From DAOUJW01 sp965218945 (GTDB taxonomy: Bacteria > Chloroflexota > Dehalococcoidia > Lucifugimonadales > UBA2985), in assembly GCA_965218945.1 (NCBI GenBank), contig OZ244718.1, forward strand, positions 2,790,001 through 2,854,000: DNA of 64,000 nt, in the 5' to 3' direction. The translations under genes and the position numbers were made by a program. The notes beneath the pieces were generated by a model. It was given only the letters and a program-made list of their open reading frames with translations. It had not been told where the DNA came from and searched no databases. Shown one piece after another: positions 30,429 through 39,165 of the stretch (the first letter of the stretch is position 1; every line of letters starts with the position of its first letter).

Positions 30429-30878
30429 ATGGCCTTTCAAGTTCACCAGGAGCAGCTCCTGAGCTATCCCATTGAGCAGGTCTTCCGGTTCTTCGCCTCG
30501 CCCGAGAACCTCAACCTGCTCACGCCTCCCTGGGCCAACTTCTCGATACTCTCCCCGCAGCCCATAGAGATGGCCGTCGGGACGGTCATAGAGTACAGAA
30601 TCAGGCTCCGGGGTGTGCCGGTCACCTGGAGAAGCGAGATAACGGAGTGGCAGCCTCCGTTCGCGTTCTGCGACGTGCAGCTTCGCGGCCCTTACCGCTT
30701 CTGGGTCCACCGGCACACATTCGAGGAGAGGCCGGACGGCACTCTTGTGACCGACCACGTGGACTACGGCGTCCTTGGAGGAGCTCTGGTCAACCGTCTC
30801 TTCGTAGCCGGGGAGTTGAAGAGAATCTTCGGCTACCGCAAGACAAGGCTCCACGAACTCTTCCCAGATACGGGGTGA
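30429..30878 (+). CDS. SRPBCC (START-like) ligand-binding protein
   Basis: 149 residues. IEQVFRFFASPENLNLLTPPWANFSIL, the GTVIEYRIRLRGVPVTWRSEI strand pair and DGTLVTDHVDYGVLGG follow the polyketide-cyclase/SRPBCC pattern of a helix-grip hydrophobic pocket. Ligand unknown. It is divergent from the MMPL exporter and converges on a methyltransferase. Weak GGAG 12 bases before ATG. Confidence 0.85.
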   Translation: MAFQVHQEQLLSYPIEQVFRFFASPENLNLLTPPWANFSILSPQPIEMAVGTVIEYRIRLRGVPVTWRSEITEWQPPFAFCDVQLRGPYRFWVHRHTFEERPDGTLVTDHVDYGVLGGALVNRLFVAGELKRIFGYRKTRLHELFPDTG

Positions 30879-30900
30879 GCTGCTCTCCTACCGTCCGGGA

Positions 30901-31713
30901 CTACGGCTTGGTGGCTACAGCCTCGCCAAAGGCGAATGCGCCAAAGGCCCCGGGATGGTTGCGCCAATCGTCCAGGCTCTGACGCCACTGGGCGAACTGC
31001 TCTCGGCTCGCCAGCCCGAACTGGACCGCCGCCTCTATGACCCGGGGCGAGTAGAACCAGTCGTCGATGAAGGCGCGCAGGAAGGCAACGTCTTCCGCCG
31101 TGCTGAAGTAGTCAAAGGAAGCGAAAGCCCGGACGTCCGTGAAGCCTGCCTCCAGGAAGGTGTTCTTGAGCTCTTTGCCCATTTGGGGATGGCCGCCGTT
31201 GCCCTGGAGAAGCCTTGCAAATGTGGTCCACGCCCCCTGCGTTTCCTCAGCGCCCGGCTCCAGGAACGAGGATGACACAAACATCTCGCGGCTGCCGATG
31301 ACGCCGCCCGGCTTCAGGACTCGCTTTATCTCGGTCAGCACCTTGGTGGTGTCCGGGACGTGCATGAGCACCGCGTGGCAGTGGGCCGCGTCGAAGAAGT
31401 TGTCCTCAAAGGGAAGATTCGTCACGTCGCCGACTTGGAAGGTGGCGTTGGCGTGCCCGCCCGCCTGTGCAGCCGCGCGGGCGACGTTGATCTGCGACTC
31501 CTCCATATCTATGCCGTGCAGCTCCCCCGGCTCTATCGCCTTGGCCAATCCAACCGAGATGGTCCCCGGGCCGCAGCCGAAATCTAGCACGCGATGGCCG
31601 GGTTTGAGATGCGGGAGCAGGTATGCGGCGTGGCTTCCCGCGCTGCGCCGGCGAAGAAGCTGCTGAAAGTTCTCGTCGTAACCCATTGTGTATTCGGACG
31701 GCTGTTCGGTCAT
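30901..31713 (-). CDS. Class I SAM-dependent methyltransferase
   Basis: About 270 residues from ATG 31713, preceded by AAAGGAGA; a longer start at 31752 is unlikely. Motif I VLDFGCGPGTISVGLA, GIDMEES, then VTNLPFEDNFFDAAHCHAVLMHV and LKPGGVIGSRE. UbiE/Methyltransf_11 type; the C-terminal part (TFLEAGFTDVRAFASFDYF) is typical of small-molecule enzymes. 110 bases downstream of the binding lipoprotein gene. Confidence 0.87.
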   Translation of the reverse strand: MTEQPSEYTMGYDENFQQLLRRRSAGSHAAYLLPHLKPGHRVLDFGCGPGTISVGLAKAIEPGELHGIDMEESQINVARAAAQAGGHANATFQVGDVTNLPFEDNFFDAAHCHAVLMHVPDTTKVLTEIKRVLKPGGVIGSREMFVSSSFLEPGAEETQGAWTTFARLLQGNGGHPQMGKELKNTFLEAGFTDVRAFASFDYFSTAEDVAFLRAFIDDWFYSPRVIEAAVQFGLASREQFAQWRQSLDDWRNHPGAFGAFAFGEAVATKP

Positions 31714-31822
31714 AGTCAGGATCTCCTTTCGAGGTTTTCTGCAAGTCCCCACTATCTACATTTTAGACCATGCAACGCCACCTTATATGTCCATACCAGG
31801 AGCTAAGTGAGGGCTGACGCTC

Positions 31823-33694
31823 TTAGCGACGCCACTCGGCGATGTTCCAAAGCTCGCTGTCCCAGCCGTTGATCTGGACGCCCTGAAGTGTGTTCAGGTG
31901 AGCGGAGACCACGCCTCGGTTCACCAGGGGAATCTCGTAGTAGTTCTGCACGTGGATGTCGTTCAGCCGAATGACCAGGGCGTCCCGCTCCGGCCCTGCG
32001 CCGGTCTCCGCCAGCAGAGCATAGACATCATCGTATTCGGCGTTGCAGGAGCGGGCAACGTTTTCGCCGGCCCAATTGTCCTCCCGCGTCGGGATGTGCT
32101 TGCAGAGCTGTCCCGACAGGTACTGCTGCGGGTCTATGTCCGGCCCGGTCGCGTACATCTGGAGGTCTGCGAAGAACCTGCGATACGTAGCCTCCTTGTC
32201 GGCAACAGGGTCTCCGCCGAAGAAGACACTGGCGTCGTGGTGTATCACCTCCGTCTCAATGCCTATCCGGCTCCACCAGTCGCTAACGAGCGCCTGTGTG
32301 TCCTGCCGGATGGCGTTGGTGGAGGTCTGGAAGGTAATGCGAAGGGGCGCTCCGTTGTACTCGCGCACTCCGTCGCCGTCCGTGTCCAGGACGCCGTTGT
32401 CGTCCAGCAGCCGGTTGGCGCCCTCAATGCCCTGCGTGAGGCAGCCGTCATTCGCCGTGGAGACGTAGGTGGGAGGCCCCGTAATCACGTTGCACGCCGG
32501 CTCCCCGGCAAAGCCGTAGAGGTCAGCCGATATCTTCCCGCGGTCAATAGCCATGGACATCGCCTGGGGAATCGGGGTGAAGGTCAGGAACGGATGTGGG
32601 TTCTGTCCCTCCATGTACTCGGAGCGGTCATCACCCAGCGCGGGATCGGGATTCGTCTGATTGACCACAATGCGCTCCACCAGGCTTGAGAAGGCGGTAA
32701 CGATCTTACCGTTTCCCGCCGACTCCATCTCCGCCAGGACATCCGGCTCCACCTGCAGGTTCCAGGCGTAGTCGGCCTCGCCCCTCTCCATTACGACGCG
32801 GGCCGCAGTGACGGCATCGCCGCCCCCCTTGATGACCACGCGGTCGAAATACGGCGTCGACCCCCGATAGAACGGATTGCGCTCATAAAGCGCCTCCTCG
32901 TTGGGCTTGAAGCCGGTGATTCGATAGGGGCCCGTGCCCAGCGGCGCGGTGTTCTGCGCCTCGCAGGTCGCCGCGGCCTTGCCCACGCAGTCGGCGAACT
33001 GCGCACGGCTGATGATGGGCGCGCCGGTGCTGACAAAGGCGGTGTACGGATAGGGCGTGGGCGCATCGAAAGTGATCCTGACGGTGAGGTAGTCAACGGC
33101 CTCCACCGATGATATGCCATCGAAGGAGCTCCCCGCCGTGCAGCCCGTTTCCACGTCCGAGCAGTAGCGCCAGGTGAAGACGACGTCCTCCGCTGACATA
33201 TCACTGCCGTCGGACCACATCAGCCCCTCTTTCAGCTTCCACGTAATCGACATGAGGTCCGCGCTGACGCCCCCGTTATCCAGGGTCGGGATCTCGGCGG
33301 CCAGCGCCGCGACGAGGTTGCCGTCGGGACTATACTTGGCGAGAGGCTCCAGCGTGACTGCACCGGCGTCCCGGTCCTTATAGCCGGACGACAGGTACGA
33401 GCCGGGCAGCGAAGGGGCCTGCCAGTAGAGGATTGTCAGGACCTTCTCCTCCATCATAGGCTCTGTGGGAACAGGCGTAGGGACCGGGGTAGACGTGGAA
33501 GGTTTCTCGGTCGGCGCCTCTATGGGAGCCGGCGAGGATACCGGGGTGACCGCGGGCGGCTCTGTCATCGGGGTCTCTACGGGAGTTGGCGAAGAGGCTG
33601 GGATAGCCGTGGGCGTCTCCTCGCTGGAGGAGGTGCAGGCAATAAGGAGCAACAGGGCCGACAGGACAATGGCAGATCGCAGGTAAGTATACAT
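31823..33694 (-). CDS. Oligopeptide-type ABC substrate-binding lipoprotein
   Basis: About 623 residues from ATG 33694. Lipobox LLIAC, then an 80-residue Thr/Pro/Ser linker (repeated PTPVET, PVPTEP units), then an SBP_bac_5 domain (YSPDGNLVAALAAEIPTL, WKLKEGLMWSDGSDMSAEDVVFTWRYC, APLGTGPYRITGFKPNEEALYERNPFYRG). It captures peptides or similar solutes outside the cell. No permease or ATPase gene is next to it, so it is either an orphan or works with a distant transporter. Confidence 0.92.
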   Translation of the reverse strand: MYTYLRSAIVLSALLLLIACTSSSEETPTAIPASSPTPVETPMTEPPAVTPVSSPAPIEAPTEKPSTSTPVPTPVPTEPMMEEKVLTILYWQAPSLPGSYLSSGYKDRDAGAVTLEPLAKYSPDGNLVAALAAEIPTLDNGGVSADLMSITWKLKEGLMWSDGSDMSAEDVVFTWRYCSDVETGCTAGSSFDGISSVEAVDYLTVRITFDAPTPYPYTAFVSTGAPIISRAQFADCVGKAAATCEAQNTAPLGTGPYRITGFKPNEEALYERNPFYRGSTPYFDRVVIKGGGDAVTAARVVMERGEADYAWNLQVEPDVLAEMESAGNGKIVTAFSSLVERIVVNQTNPDPALGDDRSEYMEGQNPHPFLTFTPIPQAMSMAIDRGKISADLYGFAGEPACNVITGPPTYVSTANDGCLTQGIEGANRLLDDNGVLDTDGDGVREYNGAPLRITFQTSTNAIRQDTQALVSDWWSRIGIETEVIHHDASVFFGGDPVADKEATYRRFFADLQMYATGPDIDPQQYLSGQLCKHIPTREDNWAGENVARSCNAEYDDVYALLAETGAGPERDALVIRLNDIHVQNYYEIPLVNRGVVSAHLNTLQGVQINGWDSELWNIAEWRR

Positions 33695-33905
33695 AGTGCA
33701 GTGTCGGGTAATCCTTTCACTGAGATAATATATCAAATTTTAAGTCCAGCTTGGCGACTTTTACAAGCGCGAGGGCGGGCAGAACCAGGTTGGGTAATAC
33801 TTCTACCCAATGAACATAAGAGCTATCACCGTTTCCCGTACGCCGGTAACGCGGATACGGAATCATATCTCCAATCAAGTGAGCGACAGACCGGCTGCAG
33901 CGTCC

Positions 33906-33934
33906 TTGACAGCGCTATAACCCAATGATATTGT
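33906..33934 (+). promoter_or_regulatory. Leaderless-type promoter of the nucleotidyltransferase/XRE operon
   Basis: TTGACA (33906-33911), 17 bases, TATTGT (33929-33934), then 6 bases to ATG 33941. The hexamers and both spacings equal those of higBA. No Shine-Dalgarno before the ATG. Confidence 0.65.
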
Positions 33935-33940
33935 TTTGTT

Positions 33941-34381
33941 ATGATACCCTGGTTCAACGCAGATGGGCTCCTTCCCCCGGGAGTCCACTGGGCCGACTGG
34001 GAAGAGTTGACGGACAGATTCGGGCACAACCCCCGGAGGCAGCAGCTAATGACCGGACTCAGGGCTGCACTGGAGGAATTCAAAAAGGCGGGCTGCCAGA
34101 CCGTGTATATCAACGGAAGCTTTGTGACAAACAAGGAGTTGCCAAACGACTACGACTGTTGTTGGGAGGAAGCCGGTGTAGATCCGGTGGCGCTGGACCC
34201 GGCGCTGTTGACATTCGACCCTGGGAGAGCTACCCAGAAGGCCAAGTACATGGGGGAGTTGTTTCCCGCATCAATCATCGCGGAAAAGAACGGACTGTCG
34301 TTCCTTGAATTCTTCCAGACTGACAGGGAAACCGGCAGACCCAAAGGCATAGTCGCAATAGATTTGGGAGGCCTCACGTGA
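33941..34381 (+). CDS. DUF6932-like, nucleotidyltransferase-type putative toxin
   Basis: 146 residues. INGSFVTNKELPNDYDCCW resembles the GS...DxD motif of minimal nucleotidyltransferases, and IDLGG near the C-terminus could give the third acidic residue. Family assignment to DUF6932 is from memory. Its GTG/TGA overlap with a downstream XRE gene and its promoter, shared with known toxin-antitoxin operons here, suggest the toxin side of a two-gene module. Toxicity is inference. Confidence 0.62.
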   Translation: MIPWFNADGLLPPGVHWADWEELTDRFGHNPRRQQLMTGLRAALEEFKKAGCQTVYINGSFVTNKELPNDYDCCWEEAGVDPVALDPALLTFDPGRATQKAKYMGELFPASIIAEKNGLSFLEFFQTDRETGRPKGIVAIDLGGLT

Positions 34382-34842
34382 TTAAGAACGAAAGGCAATA
34401 TCGGCTTACCAGGGCGCAAGCAGACCGGTTCTCGCAGACTTTGCGCAGCCTCGGGCAGCGATCCGGCGAGGCCGGCGCGGTGCATCCCCTTATTGCCAAG
34501 GCCCAAGAGGATGCGCTTAGGAGTCAACTCGCAGACCTTGAAAGTGAGTTGCGGGAGTACGAGTCCCTGAAAGCCGGCGAGTTCCAGATAGATGGGCTCA
34601 AGGCTGTGGCCGACCTACCAACTACCCTGATCAAGGCGCGGATTGCGCAAGGGCTGAGCCAGAAGGATCTAGCGGAGCGGCTCGGACTGAAGGAGCAGCA
34701 GATACAGCGGTACGAGGCCACCGACTACGCCTCGGCCAGCCTCACCCGAATCAAAGAGATCGTCAGCGCCCTGGGCTTCGATATAAGCCACTCAGTCTCC
34801 CATGCCCGGGCAGGGTCAGAGAAAACAACCGCCATTGACTAG
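34378..34842 (+). CDS. XRE-family antitoxin/regulator
   Basis: 154 residues. A coiled-coil-like segment (DALRSQLADLESELREYESL, about 44-63) precedes a helix-turn-helix (LIKARIAQGLSQKDLAERLGLKEQQIQRYEATDYASASLTRIKEIVSALG, about 82-132). GTG 34378 overlaps the stop of the upstream gene by 4 bases, so the two are translationally coupled. It probably binds the upstream protein and represses the operon. Confidence 0.75.
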   Translation: MIKNERQYRLTRAQADRFSQTLRSLGQRSGEAGAVHPLIAKAQEDALRSQLADLESELREYESLKAGEFQIDGLKAVADLPTTLIKARIAQGLSQKDLAERLGLKEQQIQRYEATDYASASLTRIKEIVSALGFDISHSVSHARAGSEKTTAID

Positions 34843-34870
34843 CGCGCCATGAGTAAATGAAGCTACACCC

Positions 34871-35149
34871 ATGCCAAAACGCCTTCAGGTCCTGATAGAT
34901 GAAGCTGAGTACCTGGAAATCCAGGAAGCTGCCCGCAAACAGGGGATGAACGTCTCCAAGTGGATTCGTAGTGTGCTGCGCAAAGAGATAGCTTACCGCC
35001 CCAGGTCCGCCGAAGCCAAGCTGCGAGCCATCGGCGATGCGTCCCGGCACAGCTTCCCGACCGCAGACATAGAAACCATGCTCCGTGAGATAGCTTCGAC
35101 GCCTGCCCAGGCATCGAGCGTCTGGGCTGAGTCGCGAGCGGAGCGCTGA
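34871..35149 (+). CDS. Orphan ribbon-helix-helix antitoxin (VapB-like)
   Basis: 92 residues. KRLQVLIDEAEYLEIQEAARKQGMNVSKWIRSVLRKE is a ribbon-helix-helix domain, and RHSFPTADIETMLREI is the short motif that in VapB proteins contacts a PIN toxin. No PIN gene follows: the next gene, 7 bases on, is a DNA methyltransferase. Either the toxin was lost and replaced, or the protein now controls the methyltransferase. Confidence 0.75.
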   Translation: MPKRLQVLIDEAEYLEIQEAARKQGMNVSKWIRSVLRKEIAYRPRSAEAKLRAIGDASRHSFPTADIETMLREIASTPAQASSVWAESRAER

Positions 35150-35156
35150 ATATAAT

Positions 35157-38063
35157 ATGCCACACCAGACTGAGCCAAGCGCAAACAACGCCACGGGCGG
35201 CCTGCTCCAGGCCATGCTGCCCCGGAGCAGTGTCCGATCCGAGAACACCCAGGCCATCTCCGGCCACCCGGGTCTGCGCCCCGACATCCTCATCACCGCG
35301 CCCGGCCGCGCGCCAGTTGTCATCGAGGCGGAGTACATGCCTGCTCACACCGTCGAAGTCGAGGCGAGGGAACGTCTTGGGCTGGAGGTGGCATCCAACG
35401 GGCGCGTCATCGAGGCCACCATTGCCCTGCGTTACCCTGAGGAACTACGCGAGGCCCACGACCTCCACGCCGCGCTGTCGTCGGCTCGCCTCTCCTACTG
35501 CGTCTTCACAGAGGGCGCGGAGGACGTGCATCGTTTCCCGGAGTCCGGCTGGCTGGACGGCGACCTTGAGGACCTGGCGGACATGGTGCGCCTGGTGTCC
35601 GTCCCTCAGCGCGCCGTTGACCGGGCGACCACCGCGCTCCAGGAGGGCATCGACGGCGCCGCAAGGCTCCTGGACGATCTGAACGAGACCAGCGCAGGTA
35701 TCACCACGGCCATTGCCCGCCTGCTGGGTATGACCAACGTGCCCCAGACCCGCCGCATGGCCTGCGCCATCATCGCCAACGCCCTGGTGTTCCATGAGCG
35801 CATTGCCGGTATGCACACGGAGGTCAAGCCCCTGGCCGTGGTGTGCGGCGACGGCGTGGATAACCCCCAGGGTGAGACGCTGGCGGCCTGGGACGACATA
35901 CTCAAGATCAACTACTGGGCCATCTTTGCCATTGCCAAGGACATCCTGGAGCAGCTGCCCTCGGGCGATGCGGCGGACATTCTGCGAAGGCTGAGGCACA
36001 CCGCCCAGGCCGTCGATGCGACGGGCGTGGACAACGCCCACGACCTCACCGGACGCATCTTCCAGCGACTCATAGCCGACCGCAAGTACCTGGCGACCTT
36101 CTACACCCTGCCCGCGTCGGCTGCGCTGCTGGCCAGACTGGCCGTCGCCAAGCTGGAGGGCGTTGACTGGTCGGACACCGGGGCCATAGGCAAGCTGCGA
36201 ATCGGGGACTTCGCCTGCGGGACCGGCGCCCTGCTCTCGGCGGTGTACGAGCAGACAGCCGCCCGCCACGAGCGCGCCGGGGGCGATGCTGGCGCCCTTC
36301 ACAAAGTGATGATGGAGGAGGTTCTCTACGGCTGCGACGTCATGCCCTCCGCCGTCCACATCACCGGCTCAACCCTCTCCGGCATGGAGCCGTCCGTCCT
36401 CTTCAACGAGTCTCACCTGTACACCATGCCCTACGGCCGGGTGCAGGACGGCAGCGTGATGATAGGCTCTCTGGAGCTTCTCCAGTCCTCCAACGTGCTG
36501 ACCCTGTTCAACACCAGCGACCCGGCCATGCGCACCGGAAGCGCGGGCCAGGAGACAGCCACCCAGATACGCGCCGAGGTACCCGACGAAGGCTATGACT
36601 TGGTGATAATGAATCCGCCGTTCACTAGCGCCACAAACCACGAAGGGGCACACGCTGACATTACAAACCCTGCCTTCGCGGCCTTCAACACTACGCGTGC
36701 CGACCAGACGGCGATGGGAGAGACCGCCAACCGGCTGGCAGACAACACCTGTTACCACGGTAACGCCGGCATTGCCTCCGCCTTTGCAGCCTTGGCTCAC
36801 AAGAAGATTAAGCCCGGCGGCGTCCTAGCCCTGGTTCTTCCCCTGTCTGCTACTGCTGGTCTGTCATGGCAAGGATTCCGCGAGATGATTTCCCGTGGCT
36901 ATGCGGATTTGACCGTGCTCACAATAGCGGCTGCGGACAATGATGACCTGTCCTTCTCCTCAGATACGGGAATGGCTGAGTGTCTCGTAATTGCTCGCAG
37001 GCTAAAGCCTGATGAATCGCCCCAAGACCGTGCGCGCTTCACGTCGCTACGTCACAGGCCGCACGGATTTGCCCACGCGAGCGCACTGGCCGGAAGGCTG
37101 TTGGATGGCAGCCATGTCAGGCGTCTTGAGGACGGGCCTTATGGCGGTACTCCATTGGCGGTAGGCGAGGAGTTGGCAGGCGAGATGATAACCGCACCTC
37201 ACGGCGAGGATGGGGAAAACTGGAGCGCAGTGCGCCTGTCCGACCACTCCCTGGCTCAGACTGCTTATGCCCTGTCCCATTCTAAGCTGTGGCTTCCCGG
37301 CAATGTTTCCTCCGTTGAACTGAATACGGCTCTACTGGGTGACATTGGCAGGCTTGGTTACGTGCATCGCGACATCACAGGTCCAGCTCCGCGAGGACCC
37401 TTTGACAAGGCAGCTCCAAGTCCTACGGCCACCTACCCTTCTTTGTGGAACCACAACGCGAGGCAAGAAACGCGGATGGTCTGCCTGCCGGACTCCCAGT
37501 TGATTGTCAGACCCGGAATGGAAGACAAAGCCGCCGAGGTATGGGCTACAGCCAGCCGCGCCCACCTCAACCTCGACTTTAGGTTCAATTCACAGCCATT
37601 GACTGCCGCGTTTACAGAGCAAGCAAGCATAGGTGGTCGTGCCTGGCCAAACGTGATATTCGAGAATAAAAGGTGGGAGTACGCATTCGTAGTTTGGGCT
37701 AACAGCACACTGGGCTTGCTGAGCTTCTGGTGGGACTCCAATCGTCAGCAAAGCGGACGGGGAACTACCACGATAAGGGCGGTGCCGTCCCTCCCAGTAC
37801 TGGACCTCCGCGCCCTGACGGATGATCAGTTGCGCACGGCTGAGGCCATCTTCAACGAGTTCCGAGACAAAGACCTGAAGCCCGCCTACCTCGCGGACGC
37901 TGACCCCAACCGCGCCCTCCTTGACCGGCGCGTCGTCTGCGACCTCCTCGGCTTTGACGAGGACACCTACTTAGCAGTGCGACGCCTAGCCGCCAAGTGG
38001 TGCGCAGAGCCGTCGGTGCACGGAGGCAAGGCGCGGCCAAAGGGCGCGGCGCTGGTGATGTGA
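35157..38063 (+). CDS. Adenine-specific DNA methyltransferase, possible restriction fusion
   Basis: 968 residues. The N6-adenine methylase core has motif I DFACGTGALL (about 351-360) and motif IV NPPF (486-489), with a helical segment ahead of it (DLTGRIFQRLIADRKYLATFYTLPASAALLA) as in type I/IIG enzymes. The N-terminal 100 residues (Asp43 in RPDILI, Glu57 and Glu59 in VVIEAEY) have a PD-ExE-like spacing that could be a nuclease fold. The C-terminal 350 residues may recognise DNA. The stretch from about 36600 to 37790 uses fewer G/C third bases than the flanks, hinting at recombination in the recognition part. Confidence 0.8.
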   Translation: MPHQTEPSANNATGGLLQAMLPRSSVRSENTQAISGHPGLRPDILITAPGRAPVVIEAEYMPAHTVEVEARERLGLEVASNGRVIEATIALRYPEELREAHDLHAALSSARLSYCVFTEGAEDVHRFPESGWLDGDLEDLADMVRLVSVPQRAVDRATTALQEGIDGAARLLDDLNETSAGITTAIARLLGMTNVPQTRRMACAIIANALVFHERIAGMHTEVKPLAVVCGDGVDNPQGETLAAWDDILKINYWAIFAIAKDILEQLPSGDAADILRRLRHTAQAVDATGVDNAHDLTGRIFQRLIADRKYLATFYTLPASAALLARLAVAKLEGVDWSDTGAIGKLRIGDFACGTGALLSAVYEQTAARHERAGGDAGALHKVMMEEVLYGCDVMPSAVHITGSTLSGMEPSVLFNESHLYTMPYGRVQDGSVMIGSLELLQSSNVLTLFNTSDPAMRTGSAGQETATQIRAEVPDEGYDLVIMNPPFTSATNHEGAHADITNPAFAAFNTTRADQTAMGETANRLADNTCYHGNAGIASAFAALAHKKIKPGGVLALVLPLSATAGLSWQGFREMISRGYADLTVLTIAAADNDDLSFSSDTGMAECLVIARRLKPDESPQDRARFTSLRHRPHGFAHASALAGRLLDGSHVRRLEDGPYGGTPLAVGEELAGEMITAPHGEDGENWSAVRLSDHSLAQTAYALSHSKLWLPGNVSSVELNTALLGDIGRLGYVHRDITGPAPRGPFDKAAPSPTATYPSLWNHNARQETRMVCLPDSQLIVRPGMEDKAAEVWATASRAHLNLDFRFNSQPLTAAFTEQASIGGRAWPNVIFENKRWEYAFVVWANSTLGLLSFWWDSNRQQSGRGTTTIRAVPSLPVLDLRALTDDQLRTAEAIFNEFRDKDLKPAYLADADPNRALLDRRVVCDLLGFDEDTYLAVRRLAAKWCAEPSVHGGKARPKGAALVM

Positions 38064-38077
38064 GAAGAGGTAGGGGC

Positions 38078-38116
38078 GTCCGCTCATCCCCTTCGACAAG
38101 CTCAGGGTGAGCGGAC
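38078..38116. repeat. Palindromic repeat after the methyltransferase
   Basis: Arms GTCCGCTCA (38078-38086) and TGAGCGGAC (38108-38116) with inner CCC/GGG pairing and the centre TTCGACAAGCTCA. A short dispersed-repeat type; it may also act as a terminator, though no T-run is seen. Confidence 0.55.
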
Positions 38117-38186
38117 AGCTTCTTTCACAGCCGCGCGCAATCGGTTAAAATGTCAGAGTAGACACTCCGTCAAAGAGGCTAACGCA

Positions 38187-38543
38187 ATGGGGACTTTCAC
38201 CTGGCCGCTGCGCATCTCCAGCATGGACGGCCAACACACCCTGGACATAGATGCCACGGTTGATACCGGCGCCTTCTACACCACCCTGCCCGCTCGCCTG
38301 CTGCGCCAGTTGGGGATTGAGCCCATGGGAAGCCGCAGGTTCCTGGTAGCCGACGGGCGGCGGGTGGAGATGGAGTACGGGCGGGCGTGGGCCACGATAG
38401 ATGGCGAGAGCGAGGTTACCATTGTAGTCTTTGGGAATGATAACGCTCCGCCACTGTTGGGAGCCTATACCCTGGAGGGGCTGGCCTTGGCGGTGGACCC
38501 CTCCTCACAGCGGCTGGTCCCTGCCAACCTCATCATGTACTAG
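38187..38543 (+). CDS. Retropepsin-like aspartyl protease, copy A
   Basis: 118 residues without signal peptide. ATVDTGAFYTTLPARLLRQLGI carries the catalytic Asp26-Thr-Gly, and LLGAYTLEGLALAVDP matches the flap/hydrophobic-hydrophobic-Gly region of single-lobe retropepsins, which act as dimers. TAAAAT (38146-38151) is a likely -10 box and AAGAGG precedes the ATG. A paralogue lies at 49761. Both are associated with the CCCGTATCGGG repeat, here 28 bases downstream. Confidence 0.85.
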   Translation: MGTFTWPLRISSMDGQHTLDIDATVDTGAFYTTLPARLLRQLGIEPMGSRRFLVADGRRVEMEYGRAWATIDGESEVTIVVFGNDNAPPLLGAYTLEGLALAVDPSSQRLVPANLIMY

Positions 38544-38570
38544 CAAGGGCAGAGCATCTCCCTGCCACCG

Positions 38571-38630
38571 TCATTCCCGCCCCCGTATCGGGTATGGGGC
38601 AGGCCCCGAGCGGGAATCCAGGCGGGGTGG
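38571..38630. repeat. CCCGTATCGGG-type palindromic repeat
   Basis: GTCATTCCCGCCCCCGTATCGGG is followed by a GGGGCAGGC spacer and GAGCGGGAATCC, so the outer arms GATTCCCGC-like and GCGGGAAT pair around an inner CCCCGTAT/ATGGGG hairpin. It matches copies at 19580, 20901 and 49620. Confidence 0.6.
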
Positions 38631-38649
38631 GGCGTGGACTCCCGTCTGC

Positions 38650-39075
38650 AGAGACCTTTGCGTAACCCATAGCGTCATCCCGCAAGAATTGCCACACCGT
38701 CATTCCTGCGGAAGCAGGAATCTAAAAACTCTGTCTGCAAGGCTACGATGTCTTGGAATAGGGGCCTTAGATTCCCGTTTTCAGAGACCTTTGCGTAACT
38801 CATTTGTCGGGACGCAGAGCCTCTTCCCCCTCGAGGGGGAAGATTGAGATGGGGGTGAATCGTGTGTGGACACACCGCTTGTTTGCCCCCATCCTGACCT
38901 TCCCCCGCAAGCGGGGGAAGGGACTTAAGGTTATTCAAAGGTCTCTTTTCACGGGAATGACGGAGAAGATAGCCTCTTCTAAGAGATACACCGGAGTTAT
39001 GCAAAGGTCTCCTTCCGCAAGAATGACACTTGGACAGCCTATTTGAGGCTGACTCCAAGGGTTACGCAAAGGTCT
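38650..39075. mobile_element. Nested miniature inverted-repeat elements
   Basis: Outer element: left end AGAGACCTTTGCGTAAC at 38650, right ends TTATGCAAAGGTCT at 38997-39010 and TTACGCAAAGGTCT at 39062-39075. Its body matches copy 1 near 19.5 kb. Inside it, 38783-38946 (164 bases) is a second element with ends AGAGACCTTTGCGTAAC and its near complement TTATTCAAAGGTCTCT, flanked by TTTC at 38779-38782 and 38947-38950. Rejoining the flanks restores the hairpin ATTCCCGT-TTTC-ACGGGAAT. No coding capacity; it needs a transposase from elsewhere. Confidence 0.75.
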
Positions 39076-39165
39076 GCCTTTGGAGTCCTGCAACCGCAGG
39101 CGCATCAAGTTACTGGGTAATCCAGTTTGATGTATACTATGCGAAACTTTGCTTAGGATGTTGAT

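Noticed and set aside
31823..33694. Full ABC peptide transporter operon
   Set aside because: Only the binding protein is present; neighbours are a methyltransferase and a toxin-like gene.
38571..39075. CRISPR array, suggested by several short repeats close together
   Set aside because: Repeat spacing is irregular, units are inverted rather than direct, and no cas genes are present.
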